From the NCBI RefSeq assembly GCF_001612785.1, contig NZ_BDBC01000017.1, forward strand, positions 1-64,000: 64,000 nucleotides of DNA. The letters run 5' to 3'. Below the pieces are notes generated by a model. The model searched no databases, had not been told where the DNA came from, and saw only the letters and a list, made by a program, of their open reading frames with translations. Position 1 is the stretch's first letter. The number at the start of each line of letters is the position of its first letter. Origin of the DNA: Nocardia beijingensis NBRC 16342 (GTDB taxonomy: Bacteria > Actinomycetota > Actinomycetes > Mycobacteriales > Mycobacteriaceae). Made by a program: the position numbers and the translations under genes. Below are positions 47,394-57,366 of this stretch, in pieces.

Positions 47394-48134
47394 ATGCCTC
47401 GCTGGAGTACGCACCGTCGAAAGCCGGCGGAGGTGGGCAGGCTGGCACGGGTCGGTGGCGATCCCGAATCATTCTCGGCCGCAACTCTTTCCAGATCGAT
47501 AACCCGATCGATCACCGCTGCGGCGAGTGGGCCGGGCGGGTGGTCGAACACGCACAGCGAAGCGACACCACCGCCGCGAGTGCATCCGGGCTCGGTCGCG
47601 CCGAAGAGCGGACCCGTCGCGCAGGCGACGGCGATACCGCCGCCACCCGAACCTCAGGACGACGAGCCGCACCGGACGTACCACTCCGGGGCGGCCGCTT
47701 TCGTCGGACTCTGCGTCGGTGTGGTGCTCCTGCTCGTGTCGGGATGTCTACTGGTGAACAACCACCCGACCGGAACATCGTCCTCGGCCACGACGGCACT
47801 GCGCACCAGCACACCGAGCGCCCCTGCGACGACGTCCACCGTCCGAACGACACCGCAGGCAGCCGCTGCCCCTCCCGTCAAGACAGGCATCGGGGTCACC
47901 TTCGGAAAAGTCACCGCCAACGACGGCACCACCATGGTGGTCAGGAACGCGTTCACCAGCAGCAGCGTGAAGGTCCGCGCGGACGCCAACACCAAGGTGA
48001 ACGTCCTGGCCGCCAAACGGGCAACGGACATCCACGTCGGCGCCATCATCGCCGTCTACGGGCGGCAATATCCCGACCACACGATCCTCGCAGAGTTCAT
48101 CACCGGCATCTCGATCGGGGCCCCCGGCAGATGA
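47394..48134 (+). CDS. Single-pass membrane protein of unknown function
   Basis: A 246-residue protein with a basic, proline-rich N-terminal half, one membrane helix (GAAAFVGLCVGVVLLLVSGCLLV, about 98-120) and a Ser/Thr/Ala linker. A small beta domain follows (VKTGIGVTFGKVTANDGTTM, VRADANTKVNVLAAKR, HVGAIIAVYGRQ) that resembles DUF5666-type extracellular barrels. ATG 47394 gives the longest form; the true start is uncertain. It faces the end of the STAND gene. Confidence 0.55.
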   Translation: MPRWSTHRRKPAEVGRLARVGGDPESFSAATLSRSITRSITAAASGPGGWSNTHSEATPPPRVHPGSVAPKSGPVAQATAIPPPPEPQDDEPHRTYHSGAAAFVGLCVGVVLLLVSGCLLVNNHPTGTSSSATTALRTSTPSAPATTSTVRTTPQAAAAPPVKTGIGVTFGKVTANDGTTMVVRNAFTSSSVKVRADANTKVNVLAAKRATDIHVGAIIAVYGRQYPDHTILAEFITGISIGAPGR

Positions 48135-48158
48135 GCGCGGACGGGCGGGATCGCCGCG

Positions 48159-51100
48159 TCAATCCCTCCCACGCAAAGCCGCCTCCACCGCCGCGTCATC
48201 GACCGGCCCGCTCTGCCCCCACACGTCACGCGCCAGGCGCAGCTTCCCGGACATGCTCGCTACCAACGCCGCCTCCGCCACCTCGCCTGCTTCGCCCTGT
48301 CGAAGCGCTTTGCTGTAGCGAACCGCATCGACGATGACCGATTTGACCCGCTCATGATCCAGGTAGGTTTGCAGGTCACGACGCCACTGCCCGACCGCGG
48401 CCTCGGGCTCCGCGGCGACCCATGCGGCGAGAAACGCATCCTGCTCGTCCGGCAGGTAACCCATCTTGTGGAGATGCGTGGCCACGTCGTAGACGGGGTC
48501 GCCGAACAGCGCGAATTCCCAATCCAAGAAGACGGCCCGGCCGTTTCGCACAATCATGTTCTTCCGGTGCACGTCGGCATGCAGCATCCGGAAAGGCCGG
48601 GGCTCGAGGGTGTCCCACGCCGCGACGATGTGCTCCAGCGGCTCGTGGGGCACGCCCAAGCGCCGGTACACCTCGCCGAAATCGGCGCTGCTGTCGCGGT
48701 GCACGCGCGCGGTGACGCCGGACAATCGGCGGGCGAACCCAGCCGGTTCCTCACCCCAATCGGGCTCCACCGGCGGCAGCAGATCTCGTGGGATACGCCG
48801 GAGTTCACCGAACAACGCCGCGACGTCCTGCGGTACGTGAGCCGGAACCCGGACGCCGCGCGGCGCGATGCGATCCAGTAGGTCGCCGTCGATGTAGTCG
48901 TGGATCTGGTACGCGGGGTGGACCGATTCCCAGCGCAGCCTCGGCGCCGAGGTGACGAAGGGTTCGATCGCGATCAGCACGGCTGGTTCCGGCCACTGCC
49001 GCAGGTCCATCACATCGGCGCCGTCGACGGGAATTCGCACGTTCACCGTACCGGCGACGCCGTCGACGCGAACGTTGTGGTTGTAGTACCCGGCGGCGGA
49101 CTGCGATCGGGAAAGCGCCTCGTCGTACATCGCCTCGGCGTCGACACCGATCACCCGCGCGATCACTCGTGCGGCGTCGCGGTCCAAAGCCGATCCCGGC
49201 GTCGGCGGCTGGATGCGCGACCGCGCGACCGCGGCGGCTTTCGAGATATCGGGTTCGGTCCAGCCGTAGAGCGCCAGCACCGCTCGCGCGACGAGGACCA
49301 GCCCTGGGTAGACGTTCGCGCCTTCGAATTCCGCGATGGCCCAGCGCGCACTGCGTACGGCATCGTCGCGCTGCCCGCGGCGCGCGAAGACGCCCGCGCG
49401 AAACAGTTCGGCTCTCGCGCGCCCGGAGCGGTACCCGGCCTGCTCGAGAATCTCGCACGCTTCGGCGAGCGCGTGCTCGGCGGCATCCAGTTCACCGAGC
49501 GACAACCGCGCCAGACCCAATGCGGTGTAGGCCTTTCCGAGCTCGTGCAGCGCACCGAGCTCACGCTGCCGCAGGATCGCCGCTCCGGCGGCCTCGATCG
49601 CCCGAGCCGGGTCGGTGAGCGCCAAGAGTTCGGCCAGGTTCGTCGCGATATTGGCCTGTCCGACGACGCTGCCGGCGGCTCGGTAGTGGGTGTCGGCCTC
49701 CGTCAGATACCGGGCGGCGCGCTCGGTGTCGAACGCCAACCGGTAGGCGAGATGACGCAAACGGGCGACATCGCCGAGGAACTCACGGTCGTCGTGGTCC
49801 GCCATCGCGACGAGTTCGTCGCACATGGTCAGTGCCTGATCGAATCGGCCCTGGCACATATGTAGATCGGCGGCCCACTGCCCCGCTACGAGCCGGGCCC
49901 GCCCCGATCCGCGCGACCACACGTCGTGATAGATGGCGAGGGCGTCGTCGGTGTCGCCGAGTATGCGACGTGCGTTCGCCGCGGCGACGGCCAACCGCTC
50001 CCCGATCGGGCCGGTCAGGTCCAACGCGACGTCCCGAGTGAGCCGATCGGCTTGCTTGGCGTCGCCGAGCAGCACCGCCGCTTCCGCTTCCAGGCACCGC
50101 GTGAGTTCCGACAGTTCGGCCATACTTGTCAGGTTCTCATGCGGATCGCTCAGGTAGCGGTCCAGATCGCTGATGACTCCACCGATGCCCTGGCTGCCGC
50201 CCGCCGCTTCGATCCGATCGACGTATCCCAGCAACGTCACCGCGGACAACAGCCCGGACCGAACCCCGTGATATCCCGCCTCCCGCAAGGCCGCGACCCG
50301 GCCGACCGACCGTTCGGCGCGGGCGAACCACAGATTGTGCAGCACCCCGTGCAGAGTGCGCCGGACGTCCGGATCCAAACGCCGCTGCAACGCGTCCACC
50401 ATCAATTGGTGCAGCTGGAAGCGCTCGCCCTCGTCGTTCTCGTCCGCCACGTAGACGAACGAGTACGCGATTAGGGACTTCCACGCGGCGATGTGGTGCG
50501 GTAGCTCGAACTGCCGGGCGACCACGGTGAAGATCTCTCGATCGAAGGTGCGCGGCAGCCCCAGCAGTTCCAGCATGCGGACTTCCTCGGGGCGCACGTA
50601 CTGGAGGAAACGTTCGAGAATTGTTTCCGGAGAGACCAATTCGGACGGCGGCACCCAACCCGCCCGGGTGCGTGCATCGAGGGCCAGATGCAGATAGAAC
50701 GGGACGCCCGCACTCGAAGCGGCGATCGCCGCGCGCTCGGCGGGATCCTCGATGCCGGAGGAGTCGAGCAATTCGAAGCGGGCGTCCATCGGCAGGTCGT
50801 CGACCGGCACGTTCCGGATCCGGGCCGACCACTCCGGGTCGTGCCGCTCCCATCCCATCGGCTCGCGGCTGGCGATCACCACCAGCCCGGTGTCCAGCTG
50901 CGCAACCACATCACGTAGCCAGGCGTCCGACGCCGCCGCGCGGCCTTCCCGATCGGCGCCGCCCATCAGCGCTTCGTAGGCGTCCAGAAAGACCACATAG
51001 GGCTTGCCCTCCGTCCCGTTCTTCAGATCTTCCGCGAACAGATAGGAGACGGCTGCTTCCAGACCCGCGAGACTCAACCGGTCGAGTTCCTGGAGGACGG

Positions 51101-51605
51101 GATCGTGGCGGATCCGATGGGTGCGGATGACCTTGCGTGCGCCGAGATCGAGCAGCCGTGTCGCCGTGCCGAAGACCGGGATGCCGGTGGCGTCGTTGAG
51201 GATCTCCGTCAAGATCTCGCTGTGCTCGGCGAGCGCCAGCGAATCCGAGGTCAGGCGTAGATGTGGGTGCATGCGCTGCCACAACACCGCGCGAGCGATG
51301 TCGAAGCGGTGGAACTTGATCTTCTGCGCGCCGAATTGCATGCGCAGTACGGCGAGTCCGTCCGCGGCCTGGCGATGACTCGGAACCTGCAGATCGAGCA
51401 CCGCCGCCGGATGCTTCTTGCCCACCCGCGCTCGCAGTTCGGTGACCAGCCGGGACTTGCCGATCCCGCCCACACCGCCGAGCAGCATCACCTGGGGGCG
51501 CTCGGCGGCCTCGGCCAGCAGTTCGTCGAACCGCGTCAGCACCGGCTCGCGGTCGACGAACGGGCGGCTGGTCGAGCCCGGCTGGAATCGCGCGGTCAGC
51601 ACCAT
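48159..51605 (-). CDS. STAND NTPase-TPR-phosphotransferase fusion protein
   Basis: A 1148-residue multidomain protein. Residues 1 to about 420 form an NLR-like STAND NTPase: Walker [14 protein letters not shown] (about 41-53), Walker [10 protein letters not shown] (about 202-210), sensor [11 protein letters not shown] and a winged-helix-like region. About 480-800 is a helical TPR-type repeat array (many [22 protein letters not shown] units). About 836-1110 is a complete aminoglycoside-phosphotransferase-like kinase: N-lobe [15 protein letters not shown], hinge [12 protein letters not shown], catalytic [12 protein letters not shown] and metal site [21 protein letters not shown] site lies 7 bases before ATG 51605. 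It may be an immune or signalling switch; the substrate is unknown. Confidence 0.85.
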   Translation of the reverse strand: MVLTARFQPGSTSRPFVDREPVLTRFDELLAEAAERPQVMLLGGVGGIGKSRLVTELRARVGKKHPAAVLDLQVPSHRQAADGLAVLRMQFGAQKIKFHRFDIARAVLWQRMHPHLRLTSDSLALAEHSEILTEILNDATGIPVFGTATRLLDLGARKVIRTHRIRHDPVLQELDRLSLAGLEAAVSYLFAEDLKNGTEGKPYVVFLDAYEALMGGADREGRAAASDAWLRDVVAQLDTGLVVIASREPMGWERHDPEWSARIRNVPVDDLPMDARFELLDSSGIEDPAERAAIAASSAGVPFYLHLALDARTRAGWVPPSELVSPETILERFLQYVRPEEVRMLELLGLPRTFDREIFTVVARQFELPHHIAAWKSLIAYSFVYVADENDEGERFQLHQLMVDALQRRLDPDVRRTLHGVLHNLWFARAERSVGRVAALREAGYHGVRSGLLSAVTLLGYVDRIEAAGGSQGIGGVISDLDRYLSDPHENLTSMAELSELTRCLEAEAAVLLGDAKQADRLTRDVALDLTGPIGERLAVAAANARRILGDTDDALAIYHDVWSRGSGRARLVAGQWAADLHMCQGRFDQALTMCDELVAMADHDDREFLGDVARLRHLAYRLAFDTERAARYLTEADTHYRAAGSVVGQANIATNLAELLALTDPARAIEAAGAAILRQRELGALHELGKAYTALGLARLSLGELDAAEHALAEACEILEQAGYRSGRARAELFRAGVFARRGQRDDAVRSARWAIAEFEGANVYPGLVLVARAVLALYGWTEPDISKAAAVARSRIQPPTPGSALDRDAARVIARVIGVDAEAMYDEALSRSQSAAGYYNHNVRVDGVAGTVNVRIPVDGADVMDLRQWPEPAVLIAIEPFVTSAPRLRWESVHPAYQIHDYIDGDLLDRIAPRGVRVPAHVPQDVAALFGELRRIPRDLLPPVEPDWGEEPAGFARRLSGVTARVHRDSSADFGEVYRRLGVPHEPLEHIVAAWDTLEPRPFRMLHADVHRKNMIVRNGRAVFLDWEFALFGDPVYDVATHLHKMGYLPDEQDAFLAAWVAAEPEAAVGQWRRDLQTYLDHERVKSVIVDAVRYSKALRQGEAGEVAEAALVASMSGKLRLARDVWGQSGPVDDAAVEAALRGRD

Positions 51606-51741
51606 GATGTATCCCCCTCCTCACGAGCCCGGCCTGATTGTGCCAGACCCGTACCCGGCGCTGTCCGGACGTGCCGTCGAATGTCGGTGCCTCTTGCTAA
51701 CTTTCGTCCCGTTCTGATCTGACGAAAACAGGCGAGGCGCT

Positions 51742-53166
51742 ATGACTATCGGGGGAACCACCTATCTCGAACTGTCCGAGGACAGTGGTACCGCGCACAA
51801 GTTCTATGAGGTGATCGTCGCGGGCACGCAGGTGAGCGTTCGCTTCGGTCGCATCGGCGAACAAGGGCAGACGAAGGTGAGTTCGTTCGCCTCCGAGGAG
51901 AAGGCGCGGGCGGCCGCGGCGAAGAAGATCGGCGAGAAGGTGCGCAAGGGATACGCGCCCGCCGTGCTGGGCGCGCGGACCAGGCGTCCGGTGACCAGGC
52001 GCGCGATCAGCAGTGGCCGTTCCACCGCGAAGGCGGCGCCGGTGCTGTGGAGTTTCGACTCCGGCGCGGCGGCCTTCGGCATCTTCGTCGACGAGCGCCG
52101 CTGCTGGGTGGGCAACGAGAGCGGCGACGTGTTCACCCTGACTCCCGACGGCGCGGTCACCGGCCGCTACCGCCTGCCGGATTCGGTCAAATGCATCGTG
52201 GCGGATGATTTCTGGATCTACGCGGGATGCGACGACGGGCGCGTCTACGACCTGTCCGGCAAGGTGCCGCGGGCGGCCTACGACATCGCGGCCGATGTCG
52301 ACATCTACTGGCTCGACATCCACGACGGCATCCTCGGCGTCTCCGACCGCCAAGGCGGGATCACCGTGATCGACTACGAGGAGGAGTCGCTGTGGACCCG
52401 GCGCAGCACCGGCGATTCCGGCTGGTTGGTGCGCATCGACGCGAACGGCGTCTACCACGGGCATTCCGCCGGCGTCACCAAGTACGACCTGGACAGCGGA
52501 AGCACCGTGTGGCAGGTGGGCACCGGCGGCGACGTCCTGTTCGGCTGGCAGGAATCCGACGCCGTCTACGCGGGCACCTCCCGTAACCAGGTCCGCACGG
52601 TCTCCAAAGGCGGCCGGGCCGAGCGCACCTACCAGTGCGACGCCGCGGTCTTCTCCTGCGCCACTTCACCCGACGGCCGCTACGTCTTCGCCGGTGACAA
52701 CTACTCCTCGGTGTACTGCTTCGACGCCGCGGGCAACCGCGTGTGGAAGCTGGCCACCGGCTGCGGCTCGGCGTACTCCATGCAGTACCACGACGAGAAG
52801 CTGTACTTGGTCACCACGACCGGCACGCTGGCCTGCCTCGATGTCGCCGAGGCCGCCATCAGCGCTGCCGAGCAGGGTGTGCTGCCGCAGACGGTGTCGG
52901 TGAAGGCCCCCGAGATCTCGGCGGTGCTGCCGAGCGACACCGTCGAGATCGCCTCCGAAGCGGGCGACGGCATCGTCGTGGAGTGCGTGAGCCATGGCGC
53001 TTCCCTGCGCGTGCGAGTCGTGTCGCCGGGATATCACCGCGGATGGAACGTTCAGTTCCCCAAGGACATTCGCCATGCGGGGGCTCGTTACGTGGTCGAC
53101 GGCATAGCCGAGTCGGCGCGCGGAGGTTTCTACCGCGTGCGCGGGGACATCCGCCGGCTGTCCTGA
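51742..53166 (+). CDS. WGR-domain beta-propeller protein
   Basis: A 474-residue protein. The N-terminal WGR domain (about 1-75) has YEVIVAGTQVSVRFGRIGEQG, with Phe where the eponymous Trp normally sits. A basic linker precedes a PQQ/WD-like beta-propeller (about 100-385; repeats such as YVFAGDNYSSVYCFDAAGNR and ITVIDYEEESLWTRR). A C-terminal domain (about 405-474; WNVQFPKDIRHAGARYVVDG) ends the protein. WGR domains bind nucleic acid in PARPs and related proteins. It is divergent from the STAND-kinase gene across 136 bases, so the two probably share regulation. Confidence 0.82.
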   Translation: MTIGGTTYLELSEDSGTAHKFYEVIVAGTQVSVRFGRIGEQGQTKVSSFASEEKARAAAAKKIGEKVRKGYAPAVLGARTRRPVTRRAISSGRSTAKAAPVLWSFDSGAAAFGIFVDERRCWVGNESGDVFTLTPDGAVTGRYRLPDSVKCIVADDFWIYAGCDDGRVYDLSGKVPRAAYDIAADVDIYWLDIHDGILGVSDRQGGITVIDYEEESLWTRRSTGDSGWLVRIDANGVYHGHSAGVTKYDLDSGSTVWQVGTGGDVLFGWQESDAVYAGTSRNQVRTVSKGGRAERTYQCDAAVFSCATSPDGRYVFAGDNYSSVYCFDAAGNRVWKLATGCGSAYSMQYHDEKLYLVTTTGTLACLDVAEAAISAAEQGVLPQTVSVKAPEISAVLPSDTVEIASEAGDGIVVECVSHGASLRVRVVSPGYHRGWNVQFPKDIRHAGARYVVDGIAESARGGFYRVRGDIRRLS

Positions 53167-53189
53167 GACAGACGTTCGGAAAGAACGCG

Positions 53190-53220
53190 TTCCTCGCAGA
53201 TCTAGCAGATGTGCGAGGAA
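53190..53220 (+). terminator. Hairpin after the WGR gene
   Basis: Arms TTCCTCGCA and TGCGAGGAA pair exactly; inside, ATCT and AGAT extend the stem past one mismatch to a three-base loop. It lies 24 bases after the stop codon and has no T run. Confidence 0.55.
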
Positions 53221-53293
53221 GGCTGACAGCATCCCGGCCGCTCCGGGTCCTGGCACACTGACAGAAGCACTTTCGGATAGGGGGGACGAATCG

Positions 53294-54784
53294 ATGGGTG
53301 GACGATTCACATCGCTGCGTGCGCTCGTCGCGGCGCTGATGATCACTGCGGCGCTGCTGGCCGGGTGCGCGTCGAACGAGCGCCATGACCGTAGTTTTCC
53401 AGCCGAGGCAGCCGAGCAGATCGACCGCGTGGTGCAACCGCAAAGGGAAGCGCGGCTGGCCCCCGGAGCGCTGGTCGCAGTGCACGACCCGAAACGGGGT
53501 GTCTTCATGAGGGCATACGGCACGGCGGATCTCGCGACCGGTCGTCCGATGGACGTGGCGGATCAGGTCCGGATCGGGAGCATCACCAAGACCTTCACCG
53601 CGACCGCCGTGTTGCGCGCGGCCGACGAGGGAAAACTCTCTCTGGACGACGTGCTGGAACGGTACGTGCCGGGCGTGCCGAACGGAGACGCCATCACCCT
53701 CCGGGATCTGCTCGGGATGCGAGGCGGCGTCTGGGATCTTCGCCAAGAGCAGGCTTTCGCCGAGCAGATAGTCGCGAAGACCCCGGCGTCCGAATGGCAC
53801 GAAGGCGACCGCCTGCGCGCCATCATCGCGCATCCCGAGAAGGCGATGCCGCCCCGCGAACGGGTTGAGTACTCCAACTCCGAGTACTACCTACTGGGGC
53901 TGGTGCTCGAGAAGGTCCTGGGAAAACCGGTGCACCAAGTGATCGGCGAAGTCGCCGCCGCGCACGGACTGCGCGCTACGACATATCCCACCGACACCAC
54001 CATCCCCGCACCCGAAGGTCACGGATATTCCTACTTCGACGAAACGCCCACCGACGTCACCGCCCGCACCACCCCCGCACTCTTCGGAGCGGCGGGCAGC
54101 ATGGTGTCCACCATCTCCGACCTCGCCGAGTACGCCCGCCTGCTCGGCCGGGGCGACCTGCTGAAACCGGAGACCTTCCGCGCCAGGACCCAGTTCGCCG
54201 GAGACCTGCGCTACGGCCTCGGCATGGTGGAGTTCGGCCGCTGGATCGGCCACAACGGCGCGGTGCCCGGCTACACCACCCACATGGCCTATCTCCCCGA
54301 GCAGGATGTCAGCGTCACCGTCGCGGTCAGCGAATTCACGTCTCCGCCCCTGCTCGGGGTGACCGCATCGGTCATCTGGTTCGGCATCGTCCGTCAGCTG
54401 TATCCGGGCACGGTGCCCGGCGCACCTGCGACCACCGAGCCGGCCCCACCGGTGCCCGCGGTCGCCGATCTCGACAACCGACTACGACAGACGCTGGACC
54501 CGGCGGTTCCCGTCGCGCGGAAGCCACTGCGGATCGCGGACGACGACAAGGACCCGGAGTTGGTCACTCGGCTCGCCCAGGCCCTCGCACCGACCACCAC
54601 GACGGTCGGCAAAGCGACCGACGCCGGCGGTCACCTCCTCGCGACCGTCGTCTTCGCCGGGCCGGGCGGCCGCCGTCCGGCTGTCGTGCCGTTCGTCCCG
54701 CGCGACGGCTCCTGGCGTCTCGACCCGCACTGGGCCTGCGAGAACATCGCCGGAATCGGCTCGCCCTCACCCGCCTGCGAATGA
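53294..54784 (+). CDS. Serine hydrolase lipoprotein (beta-lactamase / DD-peptidase family)
   Basis: A 496-residue lipoprotein with lipobox LLAGC (C25). The class C-like serine hydrolase domain has the SxxK nucleophile SITK (96-99), the YSN motif in VEYSNSEYYLLG, and the third box replaced by HNGAVPGY. It probably acts on a peptide or ester at the cell surface; DD-peptidase or esterase activity is equally possible. A proline-rich linker and about 110 extra residues at the C terminus (DPELVTRLAQALAPTTT ...) are not part of the catalytic fold. Confidence 0.85.
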   Translation: MGGRFTSLRALVAALMITAALLAGCASNERHDRSFPAEAAEQIDRVVQPQREARLAPGALVAVHDPKRGVFMRAYGTADLATGRPMDVADQVRIGSITKTFTATAVLRAADEGKLSLDDVLERYVPGVPNGDAITLRDLLGMRGGVWDLRQEQAFAEQIVAKTPASEWHEGDRLRAIIAHPEKAMPPRERVEYSNSEYYLLGLVLEKVLGKPVHQVIGEVAAAHGLRATTYPTDTTIPAPEGHGYSYFDETPTDVTARTTPALFGAAGSMVSTISDLAEYARLLGRGDLLKPETFRARTQFAGDLRYGLGMVEFGRWIGHNGAVPGYTTHMAYLPEQDVSVTVAVSEFTSPPLLGVTASVIWFGIVRQLYPGTVPGAPATTEPAPPVPAVADLDNRLRQTLDPAVPVARKPLRIADDDKDPELVTRLAQALAPTTTTVGKATDAGGHLLATVVFAGPGGRRPAVVPFVPRDGSWRLDPHWACENIAGIGSPSPACE

Positions 54785-54879
54785 CGCGCTCCGCACCTTG
54801 ATCTGCCGATTCGTCGGCGGAACGCAACGCCCGGTGGGAAGGTGGATGTACGGCAGGTGTCGGCAGAGGAGCGAGACAC

Positions 54880-57075
54880 ATGGTGGACAAGACCAACGGA
54901 GCTGCCGCGGGCGACGGCGGCGTGATGACAGCGGAGCGGCCCGAGCAGATTCGCAACGTGGTCCTGGTCGGGCACAGCGGGTCGGGAAAGACCACGCTGG
55001 TCGACGCCATGGCGCTCACCGCGCGGGCGGTCAATCGCGCCGGGCGGGTGGAGGACGGCACGTCGCTGTCGGACTACGACGAGATCGAGCACCGTCAGCA
55101 CCGATCGGTGCAGCTGTCGGTGGTGCCGGTGACGTGGGCCGGTATGAAGGTCAATCTGGTCGACACGCCCGGATACGCGGACTTCGTCTGCGAGCTGCGG
55201 GCGGGATTGCGCGCGGCCGACGCGGCGCTGTTCGTCATCTCGGCAGCCGAGGGCGTGGACGGGATCGCGGGAGCGACCAGGGCGCTGTGGGAGGAGTGCG
55301 CCGCGGTCGGGATGCCGCGCGCGATCGTGATCACCCATCTGGACACCGCGCGCGACGAGTACGACGTGATGACCGAAGCCTGCCGCACCGTGCTCGGCGG
55401 CGGATCGACGGAGAGCATCCTCCCGCTGCACCTGCCGGTGTACGGCCCGAAGAACCCGGACGGTCACCGGCCGGTCACCGGCATGGTGGAGCTGCTGCCG
55501 CACTGCGTGGGCGACTACTCATCCGGAGAGGAGGTCCAGGGCGACCCTTCGCCCGATGAGCGGCCCGCGCTGGAGGAGGCGCGCAATCGCCTCATCGAGG
55601 GCATCATCGCCGAGAGCGAGGACGAGAGCCTGATGGAGCGCTACCTCGACGGCGAGGAGATCAGCCTGGCGACGCTGGTCGCCGATCTGGAGCGCGCGGT
55701 CGCGCGGGGCAGCTTCCATCCGGTGCTGTTCGCCGCGCCCGCGCCGGAAGGGGCCAAGCAGGGCCTCGGCACGGTGGAACTGCTCGACCTGATCACCGGT
55801 GGTTTTCCGACGCCGGCCGAGCACCCGATCACCGCCAGCAACGGCGCAGAGCCGCATCCGCTGCGTTGCGACCCGGACGGTGAGCTGGCCGCGGAGGTCA
55901 TCCGCACCGCGTCCGACCCGTACGTCGGGCGGGTCTGCATGGTCCGCGTCTTCTCCGGCACCTTGCACGCCGACGACACGGTGCACATCAGCGGCCACGG
56001 CCTCGAGGACCGCGGCCATGAGAGCCACGAGCTGGACGAGCGGGTCGGCGCGATCTCGGCTCCGTTCGGCAAACAGCAACGCCCGCTGCGCCAGGCGATC
56101 GCGGGCGACATCGCCTACGTCACCAAACTCGGTCACGCCGAGACCGGCGACACGCTGTCGTCCACGGACAGCCCCTTGCGGATCGAGCCGTGGCCGATGC
56201 CCGATCCGCTGCTGCCCGTCGCCATCCGCGCGCACAGCAAGACCGATGAGGACAAGCTCTCGCAGAGCCTCGCCCGGCTCGCCGCCGAGGACCCGGCACT
56301 GCGGCTCGAGCACAACGCGCAGACCCACCAGCTGGTGCTCTGGTGTCTCGGCGAGGCGCATCGCGACGTCGCGCTGGAACGATTGCGGACCCGGTTCGGC
56401 GTGCAGGTCGACCTTACCGACTACCAGGTGGCCCTGCGGGAGACGTTCGCGGGCAAGGCGACCGGGCGCGGCAGGCATGTGAAGCAGTCCGGCGGGCACG
56501 GGCAGTACGCCGTGTGCGAGATCGAGGTCGAGCCGCTACCAGAAGGGTCAGGGATCGAGTTCGTGGACAAAGTTGTCGGCGGAGTAGTTCCGCGCCAGTT
56601 CATTCCGTCGGTGGAGAAGGGCGTGCGCGCGCAAGCCACCCGTGGCTTGACCGCCGGATATCCGCTCGTGGACGTGCGCGTCACCCTGTTCGACGGCAAG
56701 GCCCATTCGGTCGACTCCTCCGACGCAGCGTTCCAGACGGCGGGTGCGCTCGCCCTCCGTGAGGCCGCGGCGGCCGCGGGAATCAGGGTGCTGGAGCCGC
56801 TGGCCGAAGTCTGGGTGCTGGTCTCCGACGACTACGTCGGACCGGTGCTGAGCGACCTGTCCAGCCGCCGCGGCCGAGTCCTCGGCACCGAGCCGCACGG
56901 CGCAGGGCGCACGCGGATCCACGCCGAGGTCCCCGAACTCGAACTCGGCCGCTACGCCATCGACCTGCGCTCGATCTCCCACGGCACCGGCGATTTCACC
57001 CGCGCGTACGCGCGCCACGAACCGATGCCGAACCAGATCGCCGCCGCGGTGCGCGGGGAGAAGGCACGCGCGTAG
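54880..57075 (+). CDS. Elongation factor G-like GTPase (FusA2-type)
   Basis: A 731-residue translational GTPase homologue with all EF-G domains: P-loop GHSGSGKTT (31-39), G3 LVDTPGYADF (about 93-102), domain II, and domains III-V with the YQVALRETF and FIPSVEKGVRAQATRG segments. The G4 motif is THLD (152-155) in place of NKxD, so guanine specificity may be altered. Actinomycetes often carry such an EF-G-like second copy, as M. tuberculosis FusA2. It is not the main EF-G because no rpsL/rpsG or tuf neighbours occur. Confidence 0.87.
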   Translation: MVDKTNGAAAGDGGVMTAERPEQIRNVVLVGHSGSGKTTLVDAMALTARAVNRAGRVEDGTSLSDYDEIEHRQHRSVQLSVVPVTWAGMKVNLVDTPGYADFVCELRAGLRAADAALFVISAAEGVDGIAGATRALWEECAAVGMPRAIVITHLDTARDEYDVMTEACRTVLGGGSTESILPLHLPVYGPKNPDGHRPVTGMVELLPHCVGDYSSGEEVQGDPSPDERPALEEARNRLIEGIIAESEDESLMERYLDGEEISLATLVADLERAVARGSFHPVLFAAPAPEGAKQGLGTVELLDLITGGFPTPAEHPITASNGAEPHPLRCDPDGELAAEVIRTASDPYVGRVCMVRVFSGTLHADDTVHISGHGLEDRGHESHELDERVGAISAPFGKQQRPLRQAIAGDIAYVTKLGHAETGDTLSSTDSPLRIEPWPMPDPLLPVAIRAHSKTDEDKLSQSLARLAAEDPALRLEHNAQTHQLVLWCLGEAHRDVALERLRTRFGVQVDLTDYQVALRETFAGKATGRGRHVKQSGGHGQYAVCEIEVEPLPEGSGIEFVDKVVGGVVPRQFIPSVEKGVRAQATRGLTAGYPLVDVRVTLFDGKAHSVDSSDAAFQTAGALALREAAAAAGIRVLEPLAEVWVLVSDDYVGPVLSDLSSRRGRVLGTEPHGAGRTRIHAEVPELELGRYAIDLRSISHGTGDFTRAYARHEPMPNQIAAAVRGEKARA

Positions 57076-57366
57076 TCCGCTTCTGCCGAGCCGCCACGGA
57101 CCCGGAGGTCAAGGCGGTGAGTACTGAGGTCCTGCCCGACTTCGGGGATACAGGGGCTGTCCGGCCAGGGTTCAGCCGAGCAGCCGCGCGCGATGCTCAG
57201 CGGCACATCAACCTGTGTGAGGCATCGGCGTGCCTGACCGGAGTGCGCTACTGCGTCGGATCTGCGGCAGGGCAGGCGCAGCCGAACGCCTGACCGCGCG
57301 CCCGGCGGGCGAGCATCGCGGCCGATCCACTTCCGCCAGGGATTCGGTCGCGATGCTTCGAGTCGC

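Noticed and set aside
57076..57366. Small gene in the gap between the EF-G-like gene and the repeat-protein gene
   Set aside because: The two genes converge here; a plus-strand frame from 57230 runs into the opposite gene and has no motif.
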